Assembly (NCBI RefSeq): GCF_021155775.2
Contig: NC_060236.1
Location: forward strand, 22,210,238 to 22,274,237
DNA length: 64,000 bases
Reading direction: 5' to 3'
Origin: Neodiprion pinetum
Lineage: Eukaryota > Arthropoda > Insecta > Hymenoptera > Diprionidae
In this document: piece after piece, positions 46,201 to 60,000 of the stretch
How positions within the stretch are numbered: position 1 is the first letter of the stretch
Layout of the letters: each line of letters begins with the position of its first letter
Made by a program: the position numbers and the translations under genes
The notes under the pieces: generated by a model
Database searches by the model: none
The model's input: the letters and a program-made list of their open reading frames with translations, nothing else
What the model was told of the DNA's origin: nothing

Positions 46201-49200
46201 CGATCGCTTCTCGATGCCCCCACTGTCACTCCGTCCGTATCTGTAGGATCTGAAATTTCAGTTTTTCGCTATCGTATGAGGCACTACTAGCCCTTTCGGG
46301 CATAAATCGATCCATTCTATAACTCTTTCTTTATCTTCTATGGGATATTTTACCTCTCATATGAATTGTCTCGCCTGTCCTCTTTCTCCAGATCCTCCTT
46401 GTAGCCGCGATCTGTACAAAGTAACCATTGATGTATCGTGCTTGTCTTTTTTTTTTTGCACGTTTCGAGCTCATAAAACAACAATTAAAATTTTTTTTCT
46501 GTTATTGGTAGTTAAATACTCTACAAACTACTGGACTGAATGAATCCAGAGTTCAATCAATTCTGAACTGAGAGTTGCGTCGATTGACACAAAAATCATC
46601 TAAATCCATACATCCATTTGTCGAGATATGATCATTTTCATTTCTCTTATAATGTTATAAATGTATGAAGTTACAGGAATGAGAAGTTGAAAGTTAACCG
46701 TGTCGTACTTTGCACCCTCACAGCGTATCTAGAACCTTGTGCAAATGGTTTTAGCCAAAACGACAAAATAAATACGTCGACGTCGACAACCTTGAACTAA
46801 TACAAACCTGCTTCTCTCTCATGTTCCTTCATCTGTTCGATCCTTTCCTTCTTGGGTATGCGAAATACCTCCTTGAGATTGGACCATTCGCATAAAAGGC
46901 TGTTTGCGAGCTCGGTGAAGGTGGTTTGCTCTTCAAGAGCTTTGGCAACGTCCTCAGGATCGTTTTTAACCTCACTTATAGGTTCAGCAGTCGAGACATC
47001 TAATTCCTTCGATCCTTTGCTGGGATCGGAACCCGAAATTACAGGATCAATCATGGCGAGCCTTTCGTTGCTGTCGACGTCGCAACTACTGTCCGGCTCG
47101 TCACAATTTAACTTTGGCTTCACCGAGTCTTCTTCTTCCGGCGATCCGCTGGTCGTGGGCGAAGAGTAAAGCTGTTTAGCCCACTTTTCAACAACGGCGA
47201 AAATTTTGCTGTCCATTAGCATCGTCTTGTTTGGTATCGGGAGCATGCTCAACGTCCTGAGAATCTCAAGGCGGAAAGTTTGCGCCTCTGACGAGGTGTT
47301 TGAACCCACGTCCATCATATAGCTCCATATCAGACGCAGGCCGTGATAGTCGAGGAAGAGACGACGGCATGGCTGCTCTCCGCTCTGTATCAGACGCAGA
47401 AGCCGCGTCCTGTGCTCCAATTCTCTGCTGCGCACCATCAACCTGCTGAGTGTCAGTGTATGTGCTCGATTCTTTAGTCCACCCGCACAGAGTTTTTCAA
47501 TTTCCTCCTCCAGCTGAAAAGCAACAATTACGAAACATTCGCGAAAGAAATGAAGTCACAATCTTCGGACCGTAATTCGAAAGTCGAGATGACGTATTGA
47601 GTAAAACAAAAAAGAGTAGAAAAAGTTATGAAAATCACTAACATCCTCATCCTCGGTATAATCGTGTATCTTCTTCTCTTCCTTCTTCTTCTTTGTCACA
47701 TCTTTTTCAGTCTTCTCCTTCTTCTCAGTTTTCTCCTTCTCCTCATCAGGTCTCTCACCAATCCATCCGCGACAATTTTCGGCTTCGCAGTAACACTTCT
47801 GTGCTTCTTTTCTAAACGGTTTTATTTTTTTCTCTACATTATTCGTACATTTATTTCTTTCACAGCAGCAAAGTAACAACAACTTAACACATTAAATATC
47901 AGAATCAGTAGATGAATAAAGCAAAAGACCCACCCATATCGTTGAAAGTGATAATCAAAGGTGATTTCTTCTCCTGCAGCGATGAATTGCTTGTTAAAAA
48001 AGCCGATCCTCAATTCACCGTTCACTGTCCACTGCGAAGGAAATCGTAAATAAATTCATTACAATCAGCTACTGATAATTTTTAAAAATGAACGTTGCTT
48101 GAAAATACCAAATACAAAATAAGAAAAACGTTCTCGAACCTTTTGCGTTTCTGAATTCGGATCACAGCTGTGGTTTATGAAACGGGATATGTTCCCTTTG
48201 GCAGTCGCATCGATTATCTGATCAGACTTCAATGCCATGAAATAGTAGTGCCTATTTTTGTCCTTGGAATAGTCTTTCGCGCGGCGACGAAAATCCTTAG
48301 GATCGACCACCTCACCCACATACTCCATCAGAAATTCACCCCTGTCATTATATTTTTACAATTTATAATGCACAGAATCGTTGGTCACATTAAACGGTAC
48401 AAAAATAATAGCAATCAACAAAAAATACAGAGAATGTTTTTAACTTACGATTGGAGATCGGCGATAGCGCGTAAGCCAAAGCCTTTTTTGTCGGTGCGAA
48501 AGACTTCGCATTTGGCGTATTCGCAGTTTTGAAACCGTTTGTTGGTACAGCGATTGCCGACAACGCATCTTGGTCCGCTGTAAAGAGCCATTTCGGCATT
48601 ATAAAAGCGTAACCAATATTATATTTCACGTTTGACTTTGTAATCACGTACCATTCTATCATCAAAAGCCTGTTCAGGCAGTCTTCGCCGCAGCCCAATT
48701 CACCCCTAGTTATTTCTTCCTCTGTCAGGAAGCAGTCGCAAACCATACGCTTCGTCTCCTTATTAGTATATCTGAGGATTTAAGCACATAACAAATGGTC
48801 AACTAGATGTCTTTTGAACTCGTAAAACATTAACAAATGAAAACTTTGGGTTCTTTTTCCATGACGTTATTTGAATAATTCGAATACTACTAGACCGATC
48901 GAATCCAAAATGTAATCAATTTTAGTTATAAAGATCCGCATTAATTGAGTTTAAGATCATCAAAATATGTTGATCCATTCTCAAAATATCGTAAGATAAA
49001 AAGTTGATCGCACACACCGAGATTTTTTTATTAATTTACAAGGTGATTATTAGAGTGGGTTCCTGAAATCTCAGGAAAAAAAGTTCGGGTTCGGGACGGG
49101 TTTGTATCGAATCGGGTTTTTTGGCGATCCTGGAATGGTTGGGAAACCCAAAATCTGCGGGAAGCCCGGGATTTTTGTAAAACCCGAAGTCTTTGGGAAA

Positions 49201-52200
49201 CTTGAAATTTTTGAGAAGTCTGAAACGTGGGTAACCTGACTTAACTAATATTTATAATATTGGAAAAATATTAAATACTAATAGTGCATCGTATATCTAA
49301 ACGAAATCGATATTTTCTGTAAAAACTATAGCATCTTTCATCGGGGGATCCGAGAACCCCAAAAATTTCTGAACCCAGACCCGAAACTAGATTTTGTCCA
49401 ACCTGACCCCACCCAAAGGATTCTGATACCTGCACAGCCCCTAGTGATTATGATAACTGGAAAGATAAAGCTGTACCTAACCTTTTTAATTTCTTTATTA
49501 TTAAAAAAACTTCGTCGAAGTTGGTCATAGCAAATAATCTTTTCATTGATTTTTTAAAAGGTTGAGACGTTTTGATCGGCTACGCCCAATCATCTTCAGG
49601 CAATTTAGTATTATATGCGGACGTGAAAAGATTACTTGCAATTATTGACGATCCTACGAGCTTAACGTGTTATTGCCTCGCCATATCAGGATGAAGTAAC
49701 AATTATTTTTAATATATAACCACAGTGGTCACTAATTTCAAACTCCTTTTTCAATTTCGATCAAATTGCCAATTATAATGGTAATAATAACACTCATCCA
49801 GGGAAATCCAATTGTGCTAGCAGAACTCGAGAACCCAATAAATATTTTGGTTTGCAGCTCTAATCGGGCAAGTCGGGTCCGAGTTTTACCTAGTTTTTTG
49901 GGTAGTCATATCCATGTTCTACCGATGATTTGATTGAAATTTTGCAATCTGATCAAAATTAAACAAGTTAAGATTTTTGGATTTGAACCGACAATTTTCT
50001 GAATACTTTTTGGATTCTTGAGTCTCGGGAGTTCTGCCCAGAGTACTGGGCCGCCATACCCGAGTTCCGTCGATGATTTCAATAAAATTTGGTAATCCAA
50101 TCAAAATTCAGAAAGGTACATGACATTTTTGGATTTCAACTGACAGTTTTCGAGGTACTTTTTGGGGGTTTTCGAGTTCCTGTAGTTCCACTCAAAGTTC
50201 TAGATTGCCCTACATGATTTCCAGCTTTTTGAAATTTGGCAACCCGATCGAAATTGGAAAAGTTAGGTATAGTTTTTTAGTTCCCAGATCATTTTTTTTC
50301 ATCACTTTTTCAAATTTTTCTTAGAGTTCCAGGTAGCCCTAGAAAAGATCTTACAAATACTCCAAGACATTTTGCGATCCGATCAAAATGGAAAAAGTTG
50401 CGTCGGTTTTTAGGTGCTTGTTTTAGGAAGTCGACCCGCCGAGGGTTGAAATTCTATTTTTACTGCCAAAATTGATAGATCTATTTTTAAAATTTACAAA
50501 CAACTCTATCACAACTTAAATAGAAGCTAGACCTAAAAAAAAAAAACAACTTATTTTCAAAAATGAGGGTCAAGTTTACATTAGTTTACTAGCCTTATTC
50601 CTTTTTTCGAGAGAACAAAAGTAGCAGGAACTTCAAAAAGCAAACTTGTGATTTTCCACTTCCAATTCATAAGTATAACCGCAAGGATAACATTATGAAC
50701 TAGTACTAAGAAAAACGAAACAAGGATTCCTTCTCACCTTTCGGTTAAATACAAATTCTCCCTCAGATGTTCGAATTGGCTGAGTCTCTCCTCCATCTCC
50801 TTATCCTGGGCTTCAAGCACAGTCGGCAGCATGGAATTCTTACCAACGTTCACTTTGCTCGTGACAGCGACGAGACTGAGATCCATGGAAGGGCTGCCGA
50901 GCACAAGAGGTAGATTGTTCTCGGTGCTGGCGTCACCCTCCGACTGAAGCTGGTGAACCTTGGTGGCCGATCCACTCCCACCCATTTCAAGCTCGCTCGA
51001 TCTCCGCCAGCGCGATTTTACCTTGACGGGTTTTGATGTGTCGGACTCGTAGCCGGCGGTGCCTGAAAGCGCAGTCAGAGGTGCAGGTGAATCGAAAAAC
51101 CCACCAGTTTTGTTCCCGCCGCTTTCCCTGTCCGACTGCGTCTCAGACTGGTTGTCCGAATTGTCCTTGGAGTTGTCCTGCGATAGAGCACCACTGCTAG
51201 CGAGCAGCTTCTCTCTTTCCTGGTGCTGAAATACCGCTCTGGACAAATCCAGGTTAGGCTTAGTGACCAAGCCTCGTCCCCTCGACCTGAGAAAAGAAAC
51301 AAAAAACGTCGTAAGAATGAGAATTAATCGTGGTAAACTGAAAACGAAAAACGTCGCCACCTCCTCACCTCTGTTTCATCAGACCTATAGACCTGATACG
51401 GCTGCTGCGTCGAACGCCAGAGCTGTTGGAGCCACTTTCGGATCCTGTCGTATCAGTACTGCCGCTGCGGCTCCTAAACCCAGTCTTTTTCTCCGTGTCG
51501 TTCTGTTGATTGGGAATGTTTTTAACATCCGTGAACTCGGGTAGTTTATAGCCCGAGTTACCAGAAATCAGAGTATCGTTGCTGTTCTCGCTGCTGCTTG
51601 ACATCTTAATGTCCTCTGTGTCCGCTTTGATGTCAATCTCGCTATCGCCTGACGAGGATTCGTCGACTACGTTGTTAGCACTCTTCTCCTTCCCTCCGAC
51701 TTTTGGCATAGCAACATCGTCGCTGCTTTTTTTCACCTCCAACCTCTGCACAATTTTTTCTTCACTCGAGCACTCAGGTTTGGTCGAACAATGTGGCTTT
51801 TCGGTGTCTTCGACTTTCTTCGCGCTTTTATTTATTAAATTATCTGTCCGAATATTTTCACTAGACTGAGCGCAACGATTGGCGTTCAATTCGATTTGAA
51901 CTTTGTTTTCCGTCGTCGCGTTCAAAATAAAATTATTATCCCTATCTAAATTTATGGGTAAATCCATAGAAATTGCACTTGAATCCACAGAGATGTTGAT
52001 GTCACCAGGTTCAGGGCTGACTCTGGCATTGTCGGCTGTCCAAACTGTCGAATTTTCTACACAATTTTCACTACGGCAGTTCAAAGACACTTTATTGTCT
52101 CGTTCTACTTTGCTAGTTTGTTCGCCATCTCCTTTGACTGAACTTTTTGTCTCGCTTTTGGAGCCTGGCAAGAGGTGATTGAACACTTCCGATAGCTCAG

Positions 52201-53047
52201 CATCTTTGGTCCCAGTCTCGGCAGATTCTTGGACGGTAATGTTTCCCACACCTTTCTCGATCTCCCGAAACTCGTCAGACTCCTCACGTTCACGCCCACC
52301 TTTCTTCGTTTGCTGCAATGCTAGACTATTGGCGATGTACTCCTTGCACGAGAGATTCTGGTCGTCTCTGGCGACGACCATTGATTCCGTTCCGTCCTCG
52401 TTCTGAATGACGGTAAACTCAACCACACCGTCACCTTCGAAGTCATGATTATTGACGAGTAGAACTTCCTCCAGCACGACGTTGCCATCCTCCTGGGAGA
52501 TGGTGTAGCTTTCCTCGACTGCACCATCTTCCACCTCCATTTCCTCGCATATTTCGATCGTCTCCTCTATCACATCCTCCTGCCAGACTACCTCGTTCGA
52601 ACAATTCTCGTCGACAATAGTGTTCACATCCATTTGCGTCATCTTCGTTTCGGTGTTGCCCTCATGCAGAAACTCGGCTACGAGTTCCTGGCTGTCGCTC
52701 GAATCGCTGTCCTTAGTCGACGAGTTGTTGACATGCTGAGGCTGTTCCTTTCCCCCGACTTCGGTTGGGCATCTGTACTTACCAAATTTCTTGTGCTGCA
52801 CAACCGTCTGATCTATGTTTGAGTTTCCCTCAGATTCGGGCTCCTCAGATTCGTTCTGAGATTTCTGGTGTGGCACATCGCGAACTGTCCCTTCTCCGTT
52901 CTCTTTCTTATCCAATTGTTTCTTGGCTATTTGTCGACGTGACTTTCTCACCGCTGTTGGCTTCTCTGACGATGCTGGCCCCGCCGCCGCTGCCGCCGAT
53001 GTCAATTTCGCCGGAGGTTTGGCATCAGTTTTTCGTCGACGCGCCAT
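43237..53047 (-). CDS. SETD2: Histone-lysine N-methyltransferase SETD2 (Set2), H3K36 trimethylase
   Basis: A multi-exon minus-strand gene. The start is ATG at 53047 (MARRRKTDAKPPAK), chosen over an upstream in-frame ATG because an acceptor (CCAAGCAG) precedes it. The N-terminal part (53047-51369, 51286-50738) is long, acidic, Ser/Glu-rich and probably disordered. The AWS domain (about 48773-48650) has CDCFLTEEEITRGELGCGEDC, and its Cys set continues in CTNKRFQNCEYAKC. The SET domain (about 48500-47935) has RTDKKGFGL, MEYVGEVV, RHYYFMALKSDQIIDA, RFINHSCDPNSE and GEEITFDYHFQRYG. Post-SET CYCEAENCRGWIG follows. Downstream lie a helical region, a WW domain near 44650 (WKSAKDPRGRTYYYNVNERI) and the C-terminal SRI domain (43840-43490, 43392-43237) ending QKGSDED. 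The SRI domain binds phosphorylated RNA polymerase II, coupling H3K36me3 to elongation. All hallmark residues are present. Confidence 0.95.
49735..50420. repeat. Degenerate tandem repeat in a SETD2 intron
   Basis: Roughly four units of about 165-180 bp, each with a core like TTTGGCAATCCGATCAAAATT, followed by AAAAGTTA, a TTTTTGGATTT stretch and a CGAGTTCC or GAGTTCC end. Cores lie near 49755, 49935, 50090, 50235 and 50375. The units are old and diverged. A related GGGTT/AAACCC-rich stretch precedes them at about 49080-49230. Confidence 0.6.
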
Positions 53048-54793
53048 ATCCGTTGATGAAGTAACACCGCCCCTGCTTGGAATATAATGAACTTGCACTA
53101 AGAACAGATCAAGATGTGAGGAATAAAATCGATCTCATCTAAAGACATTTTTCTGCCCTGAAATATCATTTTTTACCTTGTTTCGACCCTGAAAGAGTTT
53201 TTGAAGACTGTTGCAACTTTACAGAGTCAGTAATTTGATTTCACTGAGACCAAAACAGTTTCTCTGAGAATTTTGACGGCACTATAGTTCTTTGAACACT
53301 TTTCTTGCTCAATGAAATTTCAGTAACCTTCTATAATTTTTTACAAATTATTTACAGACGTTTTCAAGTCATTTGACACTACTAAATTCTTTTAAGATGC
53401 CGAAGTTACCTCTGAGGATCAGTCGATAGAACAAAAAATCTACAAATAAAAAAATTCACGAATTACAGACTGATTTAAATAGGTTAAGGTATCTTTGGGC
53501 AGTTGCAACAAGTATGTTTTGGATTTTATGGAGCAAACGGAAGCAGAAAATGAACTGTACTATGTGCTGTGACGTCAGGATCTTGACAAACAGTTGAAAA
53601 CTGAATGTACGTACAAAGCAAGATAATAGAGACGGGCAGAGAGGAAATTAAAAAGTGACGACAATAACAATGATGACCAGAAAATGACAATGATCATAAT
53701 GACGTTTTAAAGATGCACGTTTGATTTTTAGATAAATAAAAGGAGAACGTAAGATGTCATAAAACCTGTGCAAAGTGCTCAAAATCAGCGGACGTATCGA
53801 CAAAATCTGAAAAAAAAGCGTCATGACCAAAAAAAAGTGTTACACACGTTGGCGAAAAGTGGTGAGATCGTGTTTTGTTTGATGATACACTGACGCGACG
53901 AGGATTTAAGATCGACAAATAACGTCGCTCACCCGAAATCAGCACCTCGCCGTCGTCATCGGGACGATTTGATGGGGCCCATTAGCCGATTGAAGAGACC
54001 TAGGTGTCCTCACTAGCCTTCCATGACTCGATCTCCTCGGAACGGAGGAAGCGACAGTCGGGACTCTGTCTGGCAGCTTCGCTAACACGGCATAGATTGA
54101 CAGATGAATTAACGCTTGGAGGATGAGAACGGACCTGCCTCTGTTTCATGCTTACATATTTCTTATTTCTATTCAGCTTCTCAAGCTATTGCACGTATGA
54201 ATGCATACATGTTCGTACATACCTGCGTACGTTTCGAAATCCGGGTAAATTGGGGAGGAGGAGAGGAAAACTGGAGTTTGCGATTGAACGATGCTCGGAG
54301 CTCTCGAATCTGTGAATGTTTTTACCGGTCCAATCTTCGGAGCGACGATGGCGATTTAGGATGGATGAAATTAAGACACCCGAATCTCCCTATTTACGTC
54401 TCTCAGCGACTGGCCTCCTGTGTTCTTTCCATATACCGTTCTCCTTTTACCGTCGTCCACCGCGCTCTTTGCTTGTTGTCGCGACTGGATAGTGGTAGAT
54501 CTATGGATGGAGTTGCGATCACAGATGCATACCATGCCCGATACGATGTTGCGAACCGTGCGTATAGCAATACAAACTTCTTGCCGTCCTCCGTGAACGC
54601 AGGTATAGTTGCCGTTCTATTGCTGTAGTTGTTTCGGTTGTTTCAATGCCGGATCCTCAATCCTCATCCTTGAATAATGAGAAACACAGAGATGGTTCAA
54701 CCGCATAGACTCTGGTGTAAGAAGATAAGTATGTTCCAGGCGTGTTCTTCTAGCAGAGACACACCTTACCTTTTTACATCAGTCAACGTTTAT
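53048..54793. promoter_or_regulatory. SETD2 5' UTR intron and upstream region
   Basis: SETD2 probably has a non-coding first exon near 53937-54000 on the minus strand: a GGTGAGC donor is visible there, and the coding exon starts after CCAAGCAG. The remainder up to the SPCS2 side shows no convincing gene; a 170-codon plus-strand frame at 54116-54628 lacks recognisable features. Confidence 0.4.
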
Positions 54794-54924
54794 GGCCGTG
54801 TTCGAAAATTGACTGACAGTACTGTCAGCAATCTTTCATCTCTTTTGCGCTTCCAAGTTCGTGGATAGCTCTGACTCTGTCCTAGGGAATTTTCAGTACT
54901 GTCAGTCAATTTACGAACACGGCC
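54794..54924. mobile_element. 131-bp MITE with 31-bp terminal inverted repeats
   Basis: GGCCGTGTTCGAAAATTGAC at the left end is mirrored at 54894-54924 with one mismatch over 31 bases. The inner ends carry the palindrome TGACAGTACTGTCA. Flanks read TAT on each side, so a short TA-type duplication is possible; a longer one is not clear. No coding capacity. It lies about 240 bp upstream of the SPCS2 ATG. Confidence 0.8.
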
Positions 54925-55163
54925 TATGTATATCATGGACTCTCTATTAACTCTGTAAGTCACTGGTCTCGATATCTAACTGTGATATCAGTATTTATAC
55001 CTCGCGTTTCATCTCTATATACAAGTCTAATGTTCCGTGGGTAAAGAAAGAAAAAGGTAGCGGCACCTGAGCGCCGTGCAGAGAAGAGGTTATAAAAATC
55101 ATTGGTGACGTGCCGTATCCGAGTAGGATAAGCATTTACATCGGCAAAACATCATTGTTCAAC

Positions 55164-56093
55164 ATGTTCGAAATGGCTGGTAAAAAAGACCAGAAGGACG
55201 AAACTGCAGTGAGTATTGAGAATAGAAGGGACAGAGCCACTTTTGGTCGAAAATCTATTTGATCACAGGTTAAATACGACCAGCAATATGGTGATGGTAA
55301 ATCACAGAAACGGAACACTTGACGTGGTGCAGAGTTGGTTTGATCAGTAACTCGTTCAACGTCTCGAAGGATTCACCCAAAACCTTAATTTACTCGTAAT
55401 ATTCATACAATTTCAAGTGAAAAATTTCCAACTTACGTATCACACATTCTCCTTTCAGCTGATCAAAGTCAACAAGTGGGATGGTTCTGCAGTGAAGAAT
55501 GCTCTGGACGACGCAGTCAAGGATATACTGACCAGGAAGTACAATTACGTGGAGAATTTCTCGCTACTTGACGGTAGATTGGCACTGTGCGGCATCGCCG
55601 TCGGGGTTGCAATGGTTGCTCTTCTCTGGGACTACATGAATCCGTTCCCAGCATCCAAGCCTGTGCTAATTGCCTGCGTGTCGAAGTATTTTGTCGTTAT
55701 GGGAGTGCTGACATTATACACAACGTACAAGGAAAAGGGGATATTTGTGGTAGCAACTCAAAGGTAGAGAAAGATGAATGATCTCCAGAAAATTAGCAAG
55801 CTATGAATTGCACAGGTTTAATTTCTCTCTCTCAATTCGGTTGTTGTAGAGACCCGGCTGGATTCGATCCAGAATTGGTGTGGGAGGCGAGTTCATACCT
55901 GAAAAAATATGATGACAAATACAATTTGGTACTTTCGGTAAGGGATGAAAAAGCCGGAACGTCCAACGAGACTTCAGTCACGAATTCCGTGGCCAAATTC
56001 ATAGACAGCAACGGCGTTATCATTCCAGAACTGGTTGAAACCATGGTCAGTAACTTGCATGATAGTCTGACTGCCAGTCGCAAGGACAAATAA
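55164..56093 (+). CDS. SPCS2: Signal peptidase complex subunit 2 (SPC25)
   Basis: Exons 55164-55208, 55459-55763 and 55850-56093 join in frame to 197 residues. The family signature is strong: IKVNKWDGSAVKNALDDAVK, RKYNYVENFSLLDGRLALCG, LLWDYMNPFPASKPVL, VSKYFVVMGVLTLYTTYKEK and the C-terminal VSNLHDSLTASRKDK. Two membrane segments are visible (ALCGIAVGVAMVALLWDYM; VLIACVSKYFVVMGVLTLY), as expected for this ER membrane subunit, which supports signal-peptide cleavage at the translocon. Length is close to the usual size. A second ATG at 55173 in the same frame could also serve as the start. It is divergent from SETD2 and convergent with SMC3. Confidence 0.93.
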
Positions 56094-57047
56094 ATTTGGT
56101 GATAAGTAAGAAATAGAAACAGTCTGGTTCGAGTATAAGACTTTTTTTCTACTTTCTTAAATATGTTTATGTATGTACCTATTTATTAATACTGGCGGCG
56201 GAAAGAATCTCTCTTCCTCGCGTGTTCCGTTTTCACTATTTTAACGTAGTTATTCCAAGTAATTTTTTGTTGAATATAATTTAATTGAAACTTTGGTTGA
56301 ATAGAAACCAACCGTCTTTCAGTCCTCAAAAATAAAAACGCAGAGACAAATTGGTCTCGAGAATGTTTCCACAAAGACCGTGAAAACTACTCTTTGATAA
56401 AATCTTAAAATTATAGCAAATTTTGTAAATTAGAATAAATGTAATTGAACTTGGTTATTTCATTTCTTCTAAATTACAGATAAACGAGATAATGAAATAA
56501 AGATGTGGTTCTTTATTTCATCCCAATAATGATCGTCTGAGATTTTCGAAGAATGAAAATCTAATCACTGTATTGTTCAGAGTATAAGACGACCCCCAAT
56601 TTTGAGATAGTATCTTAGAATGTTTGCCACAGTTACCCGCTCATAAAACGTGTGTAAGACTAGGACAATTTTGGCGAGTGCTCTCAACCATAAAAAAACC
56701 TCGGCTTATATTCAGAACAATACAGTATTTCCATTTGTTTCATATCATCGAAATGCACAAAGGTGAATTTCTTTTTCTTCATTTTTTTTCTATTTTCATC
56801 TGTATATAGTATAAGTAAATAGATCAATTACAAAAGTATAGATCACGATACGAATCGCTAAGCATCTGAATTCCACCATAGAAAAAAAAAAAGAAATAAT
56901 CTGTATGATGTGGTATGTATGTATACATCAAATCATGATTTATAATTACTCAATTGTTGCAACGGAATATGTATGTACATGCATACATATACCAGCGTTT
57001 GATTTTATATAGTTTACAAATGATCCTAGTGTTTTATGCAGTTTGGT

Positions 57048-60000
57048 TCAACCGTGCGTTGTGTCATCCTCGACAAAATCGGCCGCCTCTTCTCTCGATA
57101 CGCACTCGACGTGCGACACTTTGTTACGGAATTTAACACCGTAAAATTTATTGGCATGTTCCAGAAGTTCGGGTCTGTAAATGAATCAGACAGTAAATTG
57201 AATACATTATAATTTCAAACTCTCAAGTAATAGTTAAATATCTGTATATCAATATTGTCAAGATTAGGATTGTGGATTATAAAGAGGCGAAGAAAATCCC
57301 TAACAACAATAAGTACTAGCCTGAATGTCGTAGTGATAAATTGCGCATCGGAGCTCAGTTCATGGATCATGTCTGCGACGGCTTTTCGATGCTGGGCGTC
57401 GAGGGCCTGGTCAATCTCGTCGAAGAGATAAAACGGGGCCGGGTCGCATTTTTGTATAGCGAAGATAAGCGCCAGGGCGACTAGCGACTTCTGACCACCC
57501 GAGAGTTGATTCATCTCTCGCATTTCGGCTTTGTGGCCGGTAAACGATACCCGAATTCCTACCGAAAATAATGAAGAAGTCGATATTCAATTCTCTATCG
57601 TAATAAATTTGAATTATCTTACATTTTCGATGGAAGACAGGTGAAATACATATTTTCTGGACTTACCGACACCAACAAATCGGTCGGAGTCTGCAGATTC
57701 TGGAACAGTGTCATCTCCCTCCTCGCCATCCGCTGTCTTCATAACAAGCTGGGCGTGTCCAGAAGGGACGAGCTTCTTGAAAACCTCGCTAAAATACTTG
57801 CTGACCTTTAAGCACGAATAAACAATAGTTGTCTCGATATATTTGTTGCTAAGAAAAGTCAGGAATTTCTGAATAAAGGAAACATGACTAGTTGAAACTA
57901 CCTGTTTGAAGGTGAACTGTATAGCCTCGCACTTGCGCTGCTCCAAGACAAGCATGAGTTCCTTGATCTTTTCATCACCGCGATCCAGTTCCTCCTTACG
58001 CTTGACCAATTTCTCCTTTTGATCGCTGAATGACATGAACTGGTCCAGTGCTTTTTTGTTGACGTGACTGAAGAAATTGATGGTAAATATATAAGAAATC
58101 TGTAGTAACATCGGATGTCGTTGTTGCATTTGCATTTACCTGTATTTCTTTAAATGATTATTCGCCTTTTCCATTTCTCTGAACAGCTGCTTCGTTGTTA
58201 ATTTACTCAACTTTCCGAACGCTTCGTGACTCGGCAGAGCACCGAGCTCAGTGATCTTCTGCGTACACTCGGCAATCTTTTGCTGTACGATGTTTTGTTT
58301 GCTTGCCAGTTTTTCCAGATCCTTAGCATCTGCCTCGATCTTCTCCTGTGCCTCCTTCTCCGCAACTTTCCACTTCTCGACTTCCGCTGACTCGGCTTTT
58401 TGCTGACGAACAGCAATAAAATTTTCTACACATTACTAGTTAGACCAAATTAAAAGACGGGATTTTTTTATTTTGAGGAGAGCCAGCAGAATTAAGAAAA
58501 ACGTTTGAATGCATCTCACCTTCTTCATGGCGCTAGAAACCTTGTCATTCTGTGCCTTGAAGTCTGAGTTTACTTTAACTAGGCGCTTTTCGATATCCGC
58601 GAGCTGCGCCTTGGATGATTCCAACTGACGCTGACGATCTTCGACGGAGATTTCCTGCAGTGCTTGAACCAGCTCGTCTTTACGCCGCACCAAGTTATTC
58701 GTCAGCAGATTCTCGAGTTTATTTTTGTCCGCCTCAAGCCGCATTCTCTTGGCGAACGCCTCTTTGTTTTCTTTAGTCAGACGTCTGATGTCATCGTTCA
58801 GCGTATCGACCTGGGAAAATTAAATAAATAAATTAAAGTCGCCTGATAACAGTTGATGAACGTGAAAAAAAAAGTAGGGTAGTGCATTTTTTTTTTCACC
58901 TGGTGCTGATCAGCGACTGACAACTGAGCCATCAACTCCTGGTGCAGCTCACTCTCCAGGCCCTCCTTGGTAGCAGTCATCGCCTCGAGATTAGAGGTGC
59001 ACTGAGCCAAGCTGCGCTCCTTGGGCGTTCTGTATCTCTCGATAGCGCTGAGTTCCTCCTTCATCAGTCGTATCTCTGCCTTCATTTTATCGAAAATGTC
59101 TCTGAATAATGATTTACAGCAAAAAATCAAACCCCATTCTTTAATTTAGCGCCAATTAATTAAATTCTGGAGAATTTCCGAGAGCCGATGAAAATGCGCG
59201 ATTAAAAACTGACTTAGCCTTGCTGTTCTTAGTCTCCGTTCTCTGCATCTCGCTGACGTAGGAGCTGATGCTTTGTTCAGTGGTCCTGAGCTCATCTTTC
59301 AGCGTCGACATCTGTTCCTCAAGCGTGCTGATCTGCGTCATGAGTTCTGACCTGGTCTTTTGGATCTCGAGACGAGATCTGGACGAGTTGAAGTAGCCAC
59401 CGGTCAGAGAACCCTTTGAAGACACCTGATCACCCTCCAAAGTCACACAGTCCAGTCCAGATGTTCGTGCCAGGCTCGTCGCCGCCTCCAGGTTTCGACA
59501 GATCAAAGTCTTTCCAAATATGTATCTGTTCAATGAGAATCAATGTGAAATGTATACGAATAAAAGTAGCCAAACAAACACATCGATTTGTATTTATCTC
59601 TCGGATAAAATAGCTTACCGCAAAGCACGATCGTATTTGGGATCGTAGTTGAGCTTTGATATCATTGGTATGGCATCGCTCGTCTGAGGATAATCGATGA
59701 CTTTGACGTGGAGGCGATTCAGAGGCATGAAAGTCACCTCACCAGGCAACTGCTGGTTGTTCATTTCCTTCAGTATCTTAGTACCGAATTTGTCCGTTTC
59801 GACAATATGGTGAAACAGTCGATTACCGGCGGTCACTTCAACCGCAGTGTAGATGCTCTTGTCGCAGTCAAAGTTTTCGATCACAGGGCCGTAGTAGCTG
59901 CTCACTTCGTGCGCCATGTCTCGGCGTTCCCTGATCATTCACAAAATCAGCTCGAAATTAGTTTTACTTTTTCTTTCTTACGCATCGACAGGAAACATCT

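Noticed and set aside
53048..53098. Upstream ATG extending SETD2 by 17 codons
   Set aside because: A CCAAGCAG acceptor lies between it and the MARRR start, so the extension is probably intron.
54116..54628. 170-codon plus-strand open frame upstream of SPCS2
   Set aside because: No domain, signal peptide or family resemblance. It lies in the SETD2 upstream region and may be chance.
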